Below the pieces are notes generated by a model that saw only the letters and a list, made by a program, of their open reading frames with translations, was not told the DNA's origin and ran no database searches. Of a stretch of DNA of 58,825 bases, positions 38,801 to 50,471 are shown piece by piece (positions within the stretch are counted from its first letter, which is position 1; each line of letters opens with the position of its first letter). The position numbers were made by a program, and so were the translations under genes. Source of the DNA: Setaria digitata (taxonomy: Eukaryota > Nematoda > Chromadorea > Rhabditida > Setariidae); the NCBI GenBank assembly GCA_003640385.1, contig RCAB01000407.1, positions 1-58,825 of the forward strand, written 5' to 3'.

Positions 38801-40170
38801 ATGTATGTTATCATATCCGCATTTCTTTGGCATCCGATGTCATCTTCAACATATATTTTATGAACTTTCTGGGTCATCACCCAAACATCAACTGGCTATT
38901 TTCGAAGCTTCCGGTAAAGAAAGAATCAATTAAAATCAATTTATGTTAAAAAGAATAGTGTGGTGGTGGTGTCGGTAGCCTTAATATTCCTACACCTCTT
39001 TCAAGGTGATGTGCAAAAGTTCTGAGAAAGAAAAACAGAGAAATAACTCACAAAAAAAGAATTTCGGTACAATTAAAAAGGAAGGAAAAAGGTGCAGTAA
39101 GAACAAAATGTACAAAGATGGTGACAGTTTTTCAGTGAAGAATGTCATGTTCACCTTCACCTAATTCTCTTCCTATCCTTTCAATTTTGACACATAAATT
39201 GAAATAAAATTACAAACGAACCATCTTGTACAGTGCATGAGCAAATGCTTTTCTGAAGGAAAGAACCTTCATGATAGATAAGTCAAAAAAAAGAAAATTA
39301 GTCCTTGTGGATAAGATCTTTTCTTTTTGTGTTTTCCTTTTCTTCGCAGTATCAAATTTATTAAATGGAAAAATAATCCTTCGAATGAATCGACAGACGA
39401 AGAGATGCAGAAGGTTAAAAAGACTTATTCGAGCAAATTTATTTTCTGGTAACCACGGAAAAAAGGTAAAAAACTCAGAAGTGCTTTTCAGATGAAGCCT
39501 GTAATGTAATTTCAGACTTCCTTCGATTTCCAGAGCTTTTAGCTTCCTTAACATATGCGATTCTTATTTCTTGTTTATTGTTGTGCTGTTTTCACATTTA
39601 GTTTCTTGAGGAAGAAATAGTGTAGAGTGATATTAAATATAAAGTTAGTATTTAGTTCCAGTAATTCTAAGAATTCCTGAAGTAACTGCAATTCGTAAGT
39701 CATTTGTTGGAAGCAGCAAAAAAAAATCTGCCAAAATATTATTCAGTTTTGGTTTTGGAAGCTTGAAAATCCTTCAAACTGCAGAAAGATGTTTAAAAGT
39801 TTTGAATTTTAAAGAATATTTCTTTTTGCAACTTTTTCTCTGAAAGTATTGCCCTTACAAGTGGAAATAGACAATAATTTAGACTCAAACAAAGATTTAA
39901 AATACGTATTGCTGTCTGAATTCATTACAAAATTTAAAATGAAAATCTTTTAAAACAACTAAATTGCTTTAACTGTAAAAATAAGCGTAGAAGAGCAATT
40001 TGAATTCCTAAATTACCAATGTGTAATATTTAAGTGGTAAAAGCCATGTTGAAAAGACAAAGCAAATCATCTTTTAATATCTGATAAAAAGAAAGCATAA
40101 ATTTGCAAAGTTTTTGAAATTAGACGAGTAACAATTATTTCGTGCGCTCTTGTGATTATTATCACCAATC

Positions 40171-40317
40171 TTACAGTCGTCGATTTTTCTTAGAAATTAT
40201 AGTCCCATTAGTTATTGATCGTATTGCCACTTGTTCGTGTTTTTCCATTTCTTCAATGATAATGGAACCGATTCCTGTGATGGTTAAAAGAACAGAAGTA
40301 TCCTCACCATCATTCAT
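40171..40317 (-). CDS. Short unassigned open frame (48 aa), tentative
   Basis: Begins MNDGEDTSVLLTITGIGS, runs to KKNRRL and a TAA. The ATG follows TTGGTAG-CA, a usable splice or trans-splice acceptor. Its composition (Asp/Glu-rich start, mixed hydrophobics, Lys/Arg end) looks more like protein than neighbouring chance frames, but no family is recognised and it has no neighbours to join. It may be a lone exon, a small gene or chance. Confidence 0.15.
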   Translation of the reverse strand: MNDGEDTSVLLTITGIGSIIIEEMEKHEQVAIRSITNGTIISKKNRRL

Positions 40318-43016
40318 TGCTACCAATAAGGTAAAAAAAATTTCAAGTCGGACTGCGGCCAGCTGTCCCTTGTATCAAACTGTGTGTTTCGCATTCTCAA
40401 AAAAATTTCGTGTAAAAATTGCTGTAATGTACATTCTTTTGACTTATGCAACCTTTACGTGTGAAAATTTCATTATATTTACTGGAATTAGAAGTAAATA
40501 GCTCACTTTTATCTGAGTACTCTTGACTAGTGCACGAGAGTTGTGATTAACTCCAGGATGAATAGTCCTCGTACGTCAACTCAAATACAAAGCGAAGGAT
40601 AGAAAGCAGCACGAAAAATCAAAAGGCCTGTTTGACTTGAAGAAACTAACCTTTCAGACCAATGGTTTTTGTAATATCATAGCGCTTCGAGTTGCTAACG
40701 GATGATAAATTTGAAACTGTGAACAGAGAGAGAGAGAGAGTCTTAGTTTTGAAAAGGTAACTATGAAGCTTAGACTATAACCTCTCAATATATAGAGTTG
40801 TCAGTGTGGAACTGCAAAATTTTTAGAATTTTGAATGCAGAAAGGCTTTTGAACTATAATCAATCATCTTAATTGAAGTTGTGCTCTTTAGTACTGCTGC
40901 GTTGCCTCGCTTTATAATTATACTTGCAGCATTCTTTAAATTATTTATTTCGCTAATTTATGATCGTTTTTCATCAGCACGGAAGTGTTCAAGATACAAC
41001 TGAAGGTTGCTCTTGAACTTTTAAGGTGCAAAAGATGAGATTTAAATGTTGAAAAGTTTAATTGGGTGGAAAAAAGGCATTTTTAGACTTTGAAATTTAT
41101 GAGGATCTTAGAAGAGGTGTTGAAAATAATGATGCGGCAATATCCATCCAATGCATCATACCGGAAACAGCAGCGGGCAGCATTACCCTTTTACCTTGAC
41201 TGATCTTTTCACAGCCCTCTTCTAACTTCCTTTAATTCTTCGATTACTGTAAACTTTAGAATCTCCTCCCTACTTTGAAAATCAATTATTAGTACAAGAA
41301 GAAGTGAAAGTATGGAATATGGCGACAATTTCTGTCGTCATTGTTATTTCTTCAGGGTCAAATTATCCACACAGATGAGTTGTGGGCAGATACTGCATGT
41401 GAAAAAAGGGAAAAGACATCGGTTAAAATTTGGGATCAGACAAAGGAAATTTAAAACACTGGAATTGCCTAGGCGTAGAATTTTTAAACTCATTACCAGA
41501 ATTGGCTTAGATTTTACTATGAGATATCTTAAAGCTACAGCAGAAAAATAAGGTTATTAAAAAAAGATAAATGAAACTTGCAAATAATTTTATCAAGTCG
41601 TTTTTCTAAACAAAAAGTTGCACGTTAATTTCTTGAGTAGCCTAATCTGTTCTTCATTTAATCGTTTTTAAAACTTTTTTAAAAACCCTTTTCGAAACTT
41701 TTTGCTTGCTGAGTCTTTAGCAGCAGGAACAATAATAATATTCTCATACTTCGTATTTCAAGACTTAATTTCATTGATAAATTAATATTTACTTGATTTA
41801 AACCAAAATTCTATTGGTACCTAGCTTATTAGTTACTTTTTCTAAACAATTATATATTTCTAAGTTTTTATAGCACTAATTTATTGGTGACAGAGAGATA
41901 CTCAAAAAATAAGTTGTAAATTGACAGGGCAATGGATTGGAAGCAAAATGAATCGAATGTATAGACTTATCATAAATCTGATTAAAGACCAAAATATTAT
42001 TGTAGAATTTCTTTTGATGAATCAAAAAAACGAAGTACTAGTGATAAAATCATAATCTGTGTTTAAGCCGTAAAACAAATTTGATTAATAAGATAACTTG
42101 CCGAGGACTTATTGAATACAGGCTCTTGTTTCTTGCTGACCTAATTTTTATTTTTATTTTTTATTTTGTAATTTCCTCTAATTTAATTTCTCCTGCCTTA
42201 CCAAAAACAGGCACTAGAAGGTAATAATAGCACAAAAACAGTAATGATCACGAAGTGAATCAAGTCCACTGATCGGTTTTTGTTTTCCCTCTCAATTTTT
42301 TTCGAAAAAGTCGTTCCCTCATTTAGTGTTTTCTTCTTCTTGCAGTATCCGGATTGAAGGAAATCGCAGTCCATCAGAAGAATTTGCATATATGCAAGAG
42401 TAGAAGAGAATTGATTCATTGGAATGAAGTAATCCCAGCACTTATTCGCAATTGTAATATTGCAAATTTTCGATATTTAAAAGATACGCCAAAAACTGAA
42501 AGAGAATTTTAGAAAAAAGATTCGGAATATATCAGCGGGTTAAAATGCATCAGGAAATTAGGTTAAGATCGGAATACTTTATCTTCTGAACAAGCAATAA
42601 ACCGGCTGAACCACTGTCATCATCAGCATGACCTGTTAGAATACTTTATAAGTGGTTTCAATACGATTTCTTCGTATCAGAGTAATCACTTTTAATCACT
42701 TTGTATCTTCCAAGATAGACAGGAATTGAAATGTTAAATGACTAATCATGAAGCTTCATAGGTTTTTAACAAAGTATCTAATTTGTGCCCATTCATCTTC
42801 AATATTAATTATAAATAATTGTAAGCTTAATTTGGCTTAATTTGTTGACGGCGAACATTGAGGTTGTAGTTGCAATACAACACCTAGTTCAAATCAAATC
42901 ATCGTTTTCAGAGAACTGAGTCAACTAGAACAAATTTGCCAATTTCAAAAGTGTTAGATCGTTAGTGATCAATGAGTGGGTAAGACAATAATTCAAGTTT
43001 ATATATTATTTCAGAG

Positions 43017-43232
43017 AAGTTTTATATCCAGCGACTTAATAATTAAAGACTATAACTTAGAAAAGAAAGGAAATGGCAACATACGCCATTCAAAAATAAT
43101 ACGTAGTGCCCCAGAACCATTTGCATTAGAAAATAGTGCTCTGTCAATGTTACAGAGAGTATTTAACGACAAAAAAAAAAAAAAATTACTTGAGAAAAAA
43201 AAAAACTCAGCTTTTGATTTTCCAATCTTTTA
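43017..43232 (+). pseudogene. Exon-like open stretch with internal poly-A, unassigned
   Basis: After a good TATTTCAG acceptor the plus strand reads SFISSDLIIKDYNLEKKG, then SAPEPFALENSALSMLQ, then lysine runs encoded by two A tracts, then a stop. An ATG with a GTAAGA donor stands just upstream (42971), but the direct join puts a stop in frame. The A tracts hint at a decayed or retro-derived copy. Family not recognised. Confidence 0.2.
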
Positions 43233-43339
43233 AGTAAGTTAAGTTGTGTTTTAGCTTTTTTTTGGATTAAATTTATTAAAAAAAAAATTAAGTTAAGCAA
43301 TAAAAAAAATCTCAATTGTTTCTCAAGAAATTATTAAAA

Positions 43340-43350
43340 TTTATTTTTAT
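43340..43350 (-). terminator. Probable polyadenylation signals of the RING gene
   Basis: The minus strand reads AATAAAAATAAA-like hexamers about 100 bp after the stop codon at 43450. Another AATAAA overlaps the stop itself, but is too early to serve alone. Confidence 0.45.
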
Positions 43351-43359
43351 TTTTGCTAT

Positions 43360-43425
43360 AATAAAATGGCAAATAATACTCGCAGTAGAAAACATTGGTA
43401 GAATGACGTATTTATTAACAGCAGA
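43360..43425. repeat. Segment shared with 51105-51170 (downstream of the RING gene)
   Basis: About 65 bp beginning AATAAAATGGCAAATAATAC is clearly similar to 51105-51170 (AATAAAATGATAAATAATAC). The resemblance fades towards the last exon of the RING gene. It looks like an old dispersed duplication of the RING gene 3' flank. Confidence 0.6.
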
Positions 43426-43449
43426 AATTTGAAATTTCAGAGCTAATCT

Positions 43450-45231
43450 CTATTTATTATTCATTAAATTCGTTGTTTTCAGTTCATTGTCAATATCGAG
43501 CACAAAATGAGTACGATCGTGGAAATCCGTTTCAGCAATTTTCTTCTTTGTCATTGCTTTTACATCCACCGGTTCATATTTTGGCTTGCCTAAAACAATC
43601 ACTTGGAATGCCGTAAAACGACAAGAAATAATAAGAGTAACTGTTTAAGCCAGTGATTAAGCGTCATATCTCGTTTTGATCTCACATTTTAGAATTCGAA
43701 TTTGGCTTAAGTCTTTTAGAATCATAAAAATGTACGCTTTACAATGAAGGAGGCACCTGCAACTGTCGTTCGGATGTAAACGCCAATATTATTCGCAGAA
43801 CGATTTTTCTTCAGTCTTTGGACTTGTATCATAGCGCTCACCATGTCAAGAACTGTACACGCTAGAGGAAATATTATTGGCTTCGTGCTACTTTCCGACT
43901 GATAAACAGAGCAAAAAAATACACATTCATCTTTGCCCTAAACTGCTGCAAATAATTTAGATAAAATTAAAAGCCTTTAAACTGATTGATCTGTTGAAGA
44001 CCGATAAAGTGAAATTGAAATTCCAGTTCAAGGCTATGCTCCAGATGATAAATGGTTTCGCTTAATTGTTAGTTAGAGATAATGAGCATTACTAAGCCAT
44101 TGAAAGTGCGTGGAAGCATGAAAAAAAAAAAAAAAAAAAACTCACTGGAGGCTCTTCAGGTGGATCTTCAGGGCTTGCTTCAATTAATTTTGCGCAGATT
44201 TCGCGCATATGTGGCGCACGCTCTGATATTTTCGCAATTTCGTTTTTGGTGAGTCGATTGGCACATCGGAATATAGGGCAGCATGGTAGTTCTTCTACAA
44301 ATTTCCATCATGGTGAAGCTACTTTTCATTCATACTTAGTATGTGAAACCTCTACAAATGAACTGATTCAAAATAACACAGTTCCCGACTGAAAAGGAAA
44401 AACACGTACGAGCTGCAACGGCGACATTAATTCGTGATGTGAGACAGTCAAAACAGAGACGATGTCGACAGTCCATCAGTGTCATACGTGCGGAATTGAC
44501 GCACGCGAATGCACCTTCAAAATATTTTCAACTGGAAGTTAAAAATGTTCGTCACAGCAAATCAAGGTGCGCAATTTGTTGAGGTATGAATCTGACTGCA
44601 GGAAAATATTAGTGAAAAAAACCTTTCCGGCCATCACATCGTTGTCGCTCCTCAAGTTGTAGCATCGATGGCAGCTTTTGTCCGAACGATATTTTCTGTG
44701 CTTCTTCATCACCCTAGAAACACACCGCCTTCTACTACGTCGAGACATAAGAATCACCAGATGACCGTACCTTTGCTGTACTCATGAATTGAACTATCAT
44801 CAGATGATCTTAGAATCCCATAGCAGTATGTTTCGTTAGCAAAATCAGTGCGAAGAATTCACTTGGAAAAAGAAAATAAAAATTTATTCCAGAATCTAAA
44901 AGGAAAAGAGGAATCTAATCAGACTAGAAGGCAGCAGTTCGGTGGATAACTCTTCTGCACGTTAACATTTCAGACTTTTATTCACCTTGCATCCGTCATC
45001 TTTAGCATTTGCAATACTGAAGTTTAATCAACAAAAAAACATCGGGGAATCTACCTCATCTGCTTCATCGATGACGACGTTCACGTGACGTACGTGAGTA
45101 CAACAAGGTGCAGGGCATAGCTGTGATGCTGAGCATTTCGATATGCAGTCTCTACAGAAGATGTGTGAACAAGGCAGCGTTTGCATGTCATTGGGATGCT
45201 TGCATTCAAGGCATATCGAACAGATAGTCAT
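43450..45231 (-). CDS. Protein with two RING-like zinc modules, six exons
   Basis: Exons 5' to 3': 45055-45231, 44623-44713, 44410-44514, 44146-44294, 43757-43898, 43450-43589; phases agree and give 267 codons plus stop. The first module starts at once: CSICLECKHPNDM, then LPCSHIFCRDCISKC and CPAPC, a C3HC4 RING. A Glu-rich spacer with QKLPSMLQLEERQRCDG leads to a second RING-like module, FACVNSARMTLMDCRHRLCF, DCL, then LPCCPIFRCANRLTKNEI. The C-terminal third is helical and charged without a known domain. RING proteins usually act as ubiquitin E3 ligases; that role is inferred. I do not recognise a named ortholog. It starts about 240 bp from the divergent tyrosine kinase, so the two may share a promoter. 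Confidence 0.78.
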
Positions 45232-45470
45232 AATCCTCTGAAGCTAACCCACTTCCGTTACACCAAAACAAAGAAATGAAGGTGGCGATGCAGTAGAGTC
45301 ATAAATAATTCATGCTTAAATAAGTTTGTTACACGCAAAAGTTGCATAATTTACGGGAGGTCTATTGTGAATGTTTTATAAATGGTGAAACATTTGACAG
45401 TTTATTGTATATATTCATTAGACATTGCCGCACAAGTGCTTCTGTCCCAAAGGTTACGTGAAGTGCGTGG
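45232..45470. promoter_or_regulatory. Divergent intergenic region between RING and tyrosine-kinase genes
   Basis: About 240 bp between two opposite start codons, so it must hold promoter elements for at least one and probably both genes. No clear TATA box or repeated motif was picked out by eye. A CCCAAAG just before the kinase start could serve as a trans-splice acceptor. Confidence 0.45.
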
Positions 45471-48281
45471 ATGGATGGTTCAGTGGGGTTAGATAACGAA
45501 CTTAATCAAACTTTTTACCACGGACTTCTTCCGCACGCAGACACTGACCCACTGCTCAGAGAAGAAGGAGATTTCATCATCCGTAAGACAGACAGAGATG
45601 GTACGTATTTCCGTCATTACGGCTTTCAGATACTCCTATCAAGCTGTGCTATAAGATACTATTGGTAGACTGATTAAATGGAACAATTTAAACTGTCAAT
45701 CACTTTGGATTAAATGAAGTGATAATTTCAAAAGACTTGTCACAAAGTTTGAACTAATAGGCCAGATCATTCTTGCTCTATCAGTGAAATGGAATAAGCA
45801 AGTGTTGCATTTCGTTGTCAATCAAGACGAAGCTGGCTATTATTATATCGAGAGTCATAAAGTTTTTACTTTTTAACGGCTTTCTGTTTGGGTTTTCGTT
45901 GTTAATAGAAAAATTCATGAACGTCAGGGATTTGGAAAGCAGAAAGATTTATTTGCACATTTTCAGTATTGCAAGAAATATTAGCAAATAAGTTGATTGA
46001 TGTCCGTTCGAATATAAATGAAAGGCCATAAGTTTAGGAAAAAACACTTTATAACTTGATTAAATGGCACAGGACAACAGGAACTCCAGTGTCGGCAGGA
46101 AGTCATGCTAAACTTATTAATGGAATCAATCGACAACCGTGGCTTCTGGATCATGACGAAATTCAATTGCAAAGGAAGCTCGGTGAAGGAGCCTTCGGAG
46201 AAGTTGTTCATTTTATTAAGAGTTTAAAAAGCTCATATATTTTTACTTTTGTTATTAATACTTAACACGACTGTTAACAACATTCTAGTATTACGGTTAG
46301 TCTACCCTGGCAAGAAGCCTACTCGAGGAATTATGATGATGAAGTCTCAGAAATTGATATTAACTGAAAACATTTCTGTTTTATCATTAATATTTCTCTT
46401 CAGAATTCAAACATTGCACATGAATTTCCGTGTAAAACCTTTCTCTTAAACTTTTCATATCCATAAGTACTGTTTCAAAGTTTAGAATTTCTAAAACAGG
46501 ACAGAAATGTTAAGTTCTTGTGCAAAATTAAAATATATCAAGATTTCCTAAAACCTAGCTTAAAACTTCATTTATTGTAGGTATATTTGGCACAGTATGT
46601 GCAAATGAACAAAGTACTTAGCGTGGCAGTAAAAACAATGCGAGAAGAAGCGTCTCGACAAGCACGTCTTAAATTCATGAAGGAAGCTAGAATAATGCGT
46701 AAATTTTCGCACCCCAATGTAGTGAAAATTATGGGCATCGTGGTATACGAAAACCCGTTGATGATTGTCATGGAACTTTGCCCAAGTGAATTTTTAAAAT
46801 TCTTTCATTATACTTCTGAAGCTTTTTAAAAGCCACCAAATACAGCAGTTGAAAATTTGCTGTTGCAAAACCTATAATTCTGATATAGCTAATTAAAACA
46901 GCTACTTTTCAGGAGGTTCGGTGCTCAGTTACCTTCGAAAAAATGCATTTGTCAATTTGGACTTAAAACTACGCTTTGCCACAGAAGCTAGCGCTGGTCT
47001 TTCATATTTAGAATACAAACACTGCATTCATAGGTTTACTAATAATCTTCAGATGCTCACTTCCGAAAACTAGAAAGTCAAGTCATCCGTGCTAGTCCCC
47101 TATCGAATTGAATTCTAGCTCTGGAATAAGAATCTCAGCAGCTGACCACCTGCACCCAGTTTACCTATAAAACAGTGCTGTATTTCGTTAGCAACAAGTT
47201 GTTTTAAATTGCACTTCATAAATACTTAACTTCACTAGAACATAAAAAAGAGCAAATTTCAGAGATATAGCAGCTAGGAATTGTTTGTTATCAGAAAAGT
47301 TGGAAGTGAAAATAAGTGATTTTGGTATGTCCGATGAACGAAGATTCATTCATGATGAAAAATTGGAAAAAGTATAATTACGCAAATATCGAAGATTTTT
47401 CAGAGAGTATAATTCAAATCGAATTACAAACACCAGAATAATGCGATATCAACTGCATTTCAGGTACCAATGAAATGGCTCGCGCCAGAAACTATGCAAC
47501 AGCGAATATTCTCTCCCAAAACCGATGTTTGGTCTTTTGGCGTGCTGGTAAGTAACTTGCAAAAAAGTATTTGTGGAAATTTTACTTGAACATTTCAAAG
47601 TTTGAAATCACAGACGGAATATATGTGGCTAAGGATCGAAGGAAAACAACTTCTTTTACCACTTGTAATCATCAGCACAATGAGACGATGAGGATTAAGA
47701 ATACTTTAGTCCGAACGAGACCGCGAGTCTCCTCGCTTCATTTCATAAAGATTTTTTTAAACAGCAAGTTTATACAGCATGACAAAATGTCACTAGTTAG
47801 TACATTTAAACTATCTATCTTTTTCCGATTTCTGTGTGAACATTACAGGTCTGGGAAGTATACGCAGATGGTAAAGAACCGTATCCAGGATTATCAAACA
47901 TCCAGACACGAGCAAAGATCGTGGTCCAGAACTATCGTATGGAAATGCCAAAGGTAAAAAAAAATGTTTAAACAATATCAACCATAATATTCTAGGATGC
48001 CGTGAAAACTACATAGTGTGGTCAACAAATTTTTACCTTCCCATTTTTTCTGGCAAGAATCTCATTGAGAACACTATCTTAGATTGGAAAGTTTCCTCCT
48101 GCTATCTATGTTCATTTTCCAAAAGATTAAGTGAAATTAACTGAACTTGTGCTTTGCTTATCTTTAGACAACACCATCACTTGTAACAAAACTTGTTTAT
48201 CAGTGCTGGAAAACTGAACCCAATGAAAGACCATCATTCGCTGAAATTTATGACAGGTTAAAAGAGTTAAAGAAGAAGTAA
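45471..48281 (+). CDS. SH2-domain non-receptor tyrosine kinase, Fer/Fes-like nematode type
   Basis: Exons 45471-45600, 45761-45861, 46038-46202, 46581-46785, 46913-47033, 47263-47371, 47464-47547, 47849-47953, 48168-48281 join in phase to 377 codons plus stop. SH2 domain, residues about 14-105: FYHGLLP, then GDFIIRKT with the phosphotyrosine-binding Arg. Kinase domain, about 114-375: GEGAFGEV glycine loop, VAVK lysine, FMKEARIM helix C Glu, HRDIAARN catalytic loop, DFGMSDE, VPMKWLAPE, DVWSFGVLVWEVY and a final CWKTEPNERPSF. The length and layout match the compact Fer-like kinases that nematodes have in many copies (FRK-1, SPE-8 group), several used in the male germ line. The activation loop between DFG and APE lacks any tyrosine. 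It has no F-BAR or SH3 domain. All catalytic residues are present, so it should be active. Confidence 0.9.
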
Positions 48282-48387
48282 GACATGAAAAACCATCTTG
48301 TCTTCTAAAACATCAATTGCTCCAAATATTTCGAGTACGAACTGAATGAAGCAACTCTATTAGCTGATGAAAAAGATTTTAAATTTC

Positions 48388-48393
48388 AATAAA
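48388..48393 (+). terminator. AATAAA polyadenylation signal of the tyrosine-kinase gene
   Basis: A canonical hexamer 107 bp after the stop codon, in the same orientation, at the usual distance for a nematode 3' UTR. Confidence 0.55.
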
Positions 48394-49166
48394 TTCTATA
48401 GTAAAAGAAATTCGAGGAATGTAACTCGCATGAATTTAAATATCAAATTCACTAATGAACTCTACCCACAGATTTTCATTAATATCTCCTACCTCTGTGC
48501 TGAAATATTTGCAAAAAACGGTTTGTAACCAAACAGTTTTCAGCAGATGCTTCATCTTTTACATTACTGTTTAGAGCAGAGCAGTTTATTTGAATTAGAA
48601 ACACAACAAAAACAACGATGAAATATTGTTCTCATCGACCAAATTTTTCTATAAAACAATTACCTACCAAAGTCTAACCGAAACCTTAATTATTATGCAC
48701 CAAAATGAAAAATTAACTCAGAATATGGAAAAAGGATAATTTTGGAATAAACAGCTCCAAATACTACAAATTGGCATATAAAGTTTAAATTTAAACATAA
48801 TATTTCCGTCTCCTCTCATGAAGCTCGTAAAAGGTGCATCTGATTCACAAAATCGAAAACAAAACTGTAAGAAACAAAGAATGGATATAATTCTTAAATA
48901 CTAGCTATTTCTATTAGTGCAATGAAAACAGCCTTGACTCAATATTATTCAGACGATTTTTACTTGCTAGGATTATTTCCTGCGTCAAGCCGTGAAGTTA
49001 TCAATATGGTTACCTATTTTAATTGAGCTAAATTTTTATAACAGCTATGAAGAGGTTAGCTGGTGGCAAATGCAAGTGGAAGTTAGGCTATCTTATGTCA
49101 ATGTTGTGGAGGAACAACATGGATTAAAATGTTCAAGATAATTTAGTAAAAGGAAAAGGCTCAACT
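48394..49166. other. Convergent 3' intergenic region
   Basis: Lies between the 3' ends of the kinase gene (plus) and the p24 gene (minus). AT-rich, without a convincing open frame or repeat. It should contain the p24 3' UTR at its right side. Confidence 0.6.
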
Positions 49167-50471
49167 TTATACAACCCGACGGATTTCGAAAAATCGCTTT
49201 AGATAGAATATTTGTCCAACAGTCATGGAGGCAAGCACCACAGCTTCGAAGACAGCCCACAAAACCACTCTTGAATTTGTATTCTCATTTACTGCAAAAT
49301 AAAAAGTAGCCAGGAAGATCAAATGCAGTGATCATTTTTTTTTTTTGTCATGTAAAAAACTAGAATTTTATACAATTTCCCATTTTCCCTCATCCTATAT
49401 ATTTCAAGAGGTCTTAGGTACAGAAAGAAAAAAGAAAAAAACAATATCACACTCCCAAAGTCCAAAAATCAATACATGCAGTACAAGGATAGTAAGGTTG
49501 GATTTTTAATTTAGTTCTATTATTTAGCAATATTTTAAAAAAATTAGCAAAATGAAATGACTACATTCCTACAGAATGTTTCACTATAACTTCTAAATAA
49601 CCTACTTGACCTGTGCACACGTTCACGTACTTCCATATATTCTTGTTCGTGCTTGACAAATGTAAGTGCCGATGATAGCTCTCGCACCATATCTTCTAAT
49701 TTAAGACTCTCCGCTGCAAATTACTCTCTATAAAACCTAAGTGAAGTGAAAGCCATGATCAAGCATCGCCGAAAAGCTGTCAGAAATAAATTTCATCATA
49801 TACTTGTTGGGAAGGGAAAATCGGAGAGAACAGTTTACCTGAAGAGGTATTACTAGCACCTTGTCCAGCATCAGGAACTGGGTTTCCAGGCTGTGTAATT
49901 TCCATCGAGAACATGACTACTTTTGGAGTCATTGTTGACATTTGATTCCCGAAACAATATGTATATGGTCCATCCATATGAGCAGCAAAAGTATATTTAC
50001 CCGAACTTTCTCGTTCTCCTTTATACATTTCTTTATTATCAGGGCCGATTATCTGGAAGAAAAAGCACCTTCAAAGCTTAATAGAAAAAATACAGAAAAG
50101 TTCATGCAAAAATGGCAGTTGCCTTAGTTTACAGTAAGTCTGTAACTTTCGATAGACCAATGAAAGTGAGTGAATAATGGGAAAAGAAAGTAAGCATTCC
50201 ACGTACTACCGTAGAGTAAAGTCAGTCGTTCATAAGTTTTCCATGAATTTTGTAATTAACTGTAAAAGTGAACCTTCACATCGATATCAAGAAATCCACC
50301 TTCAGCAACTTCAAACATGACACCCATTTTCGTGCCAGCTGTTACGCGATCGAAGAAGCACTGCTCCTCATTTGCATCAATATGTATGAAGTAAGCAGCC
50401 GACTCCACCAAACAATAAGCAATTAAAAACAACTCCACTAGTAGCATCGTACGGCCCTTAAAGACGTTCAT
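49167..50471 (-). CDS. sel-9: p24-family cargo receptor, SEL-9 / TMED2 ortholog
   Basis: Exons 5' to 3': 50274-50471, 49839-50052, 49606-49713, 49167-49291; 214 codons plus stop, in phase. A signal peptide ([16 protein letters not shown]) leads into a GOLD domain: [22 protein letters not shown]-like GGFLDIDVK, then [20 protein letters not shown] with the paired cysteines. A coiled-coil follows ([16 protein letters not shown]), then [20 protein letters not shown] and the tail [12 protein letters not shown]. The FF pair and basic tail are the coat-binding signals of TMED2. These receptors cycle between ER and Golgi in COPII and COPI vesicles; nematode SEL-9 affects trafficking of LIN-12 and GLP-1. 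The third-exon donor GTAGGT, not the nearer GTCAAG, is required to keep frame. Alternative start: the second Met, eight residues on. Confidence 0.93.

Larger units (their letters stand above)
35124..43449. other. Long intergenic region, mostly non-coding
   Basis: About 8.3 kb between the 5' end of the FBN-1-like gene and the 3' end of the RING gene. The first part presumably holds the FBN-1-like promoter. It contains two foldbacks (35503-35601 and 35821-35862), a short GA run (about 40726-40740) and two weak coding candidates (40171-40317 minus, 43017-43232 plus). Other open frames are short, have no recognisable domain and do not link into exon chains. Confidence 0.5.

Noticed and set aside
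44539..44757. 72-residue Arg-rich minus-strand frame beginning MILMSRRSRRR
   Set aside because: The RING gene exon 44623-44713 uses another frame here, entered from a TTTCTAG acceptor and matching phases on both sides.
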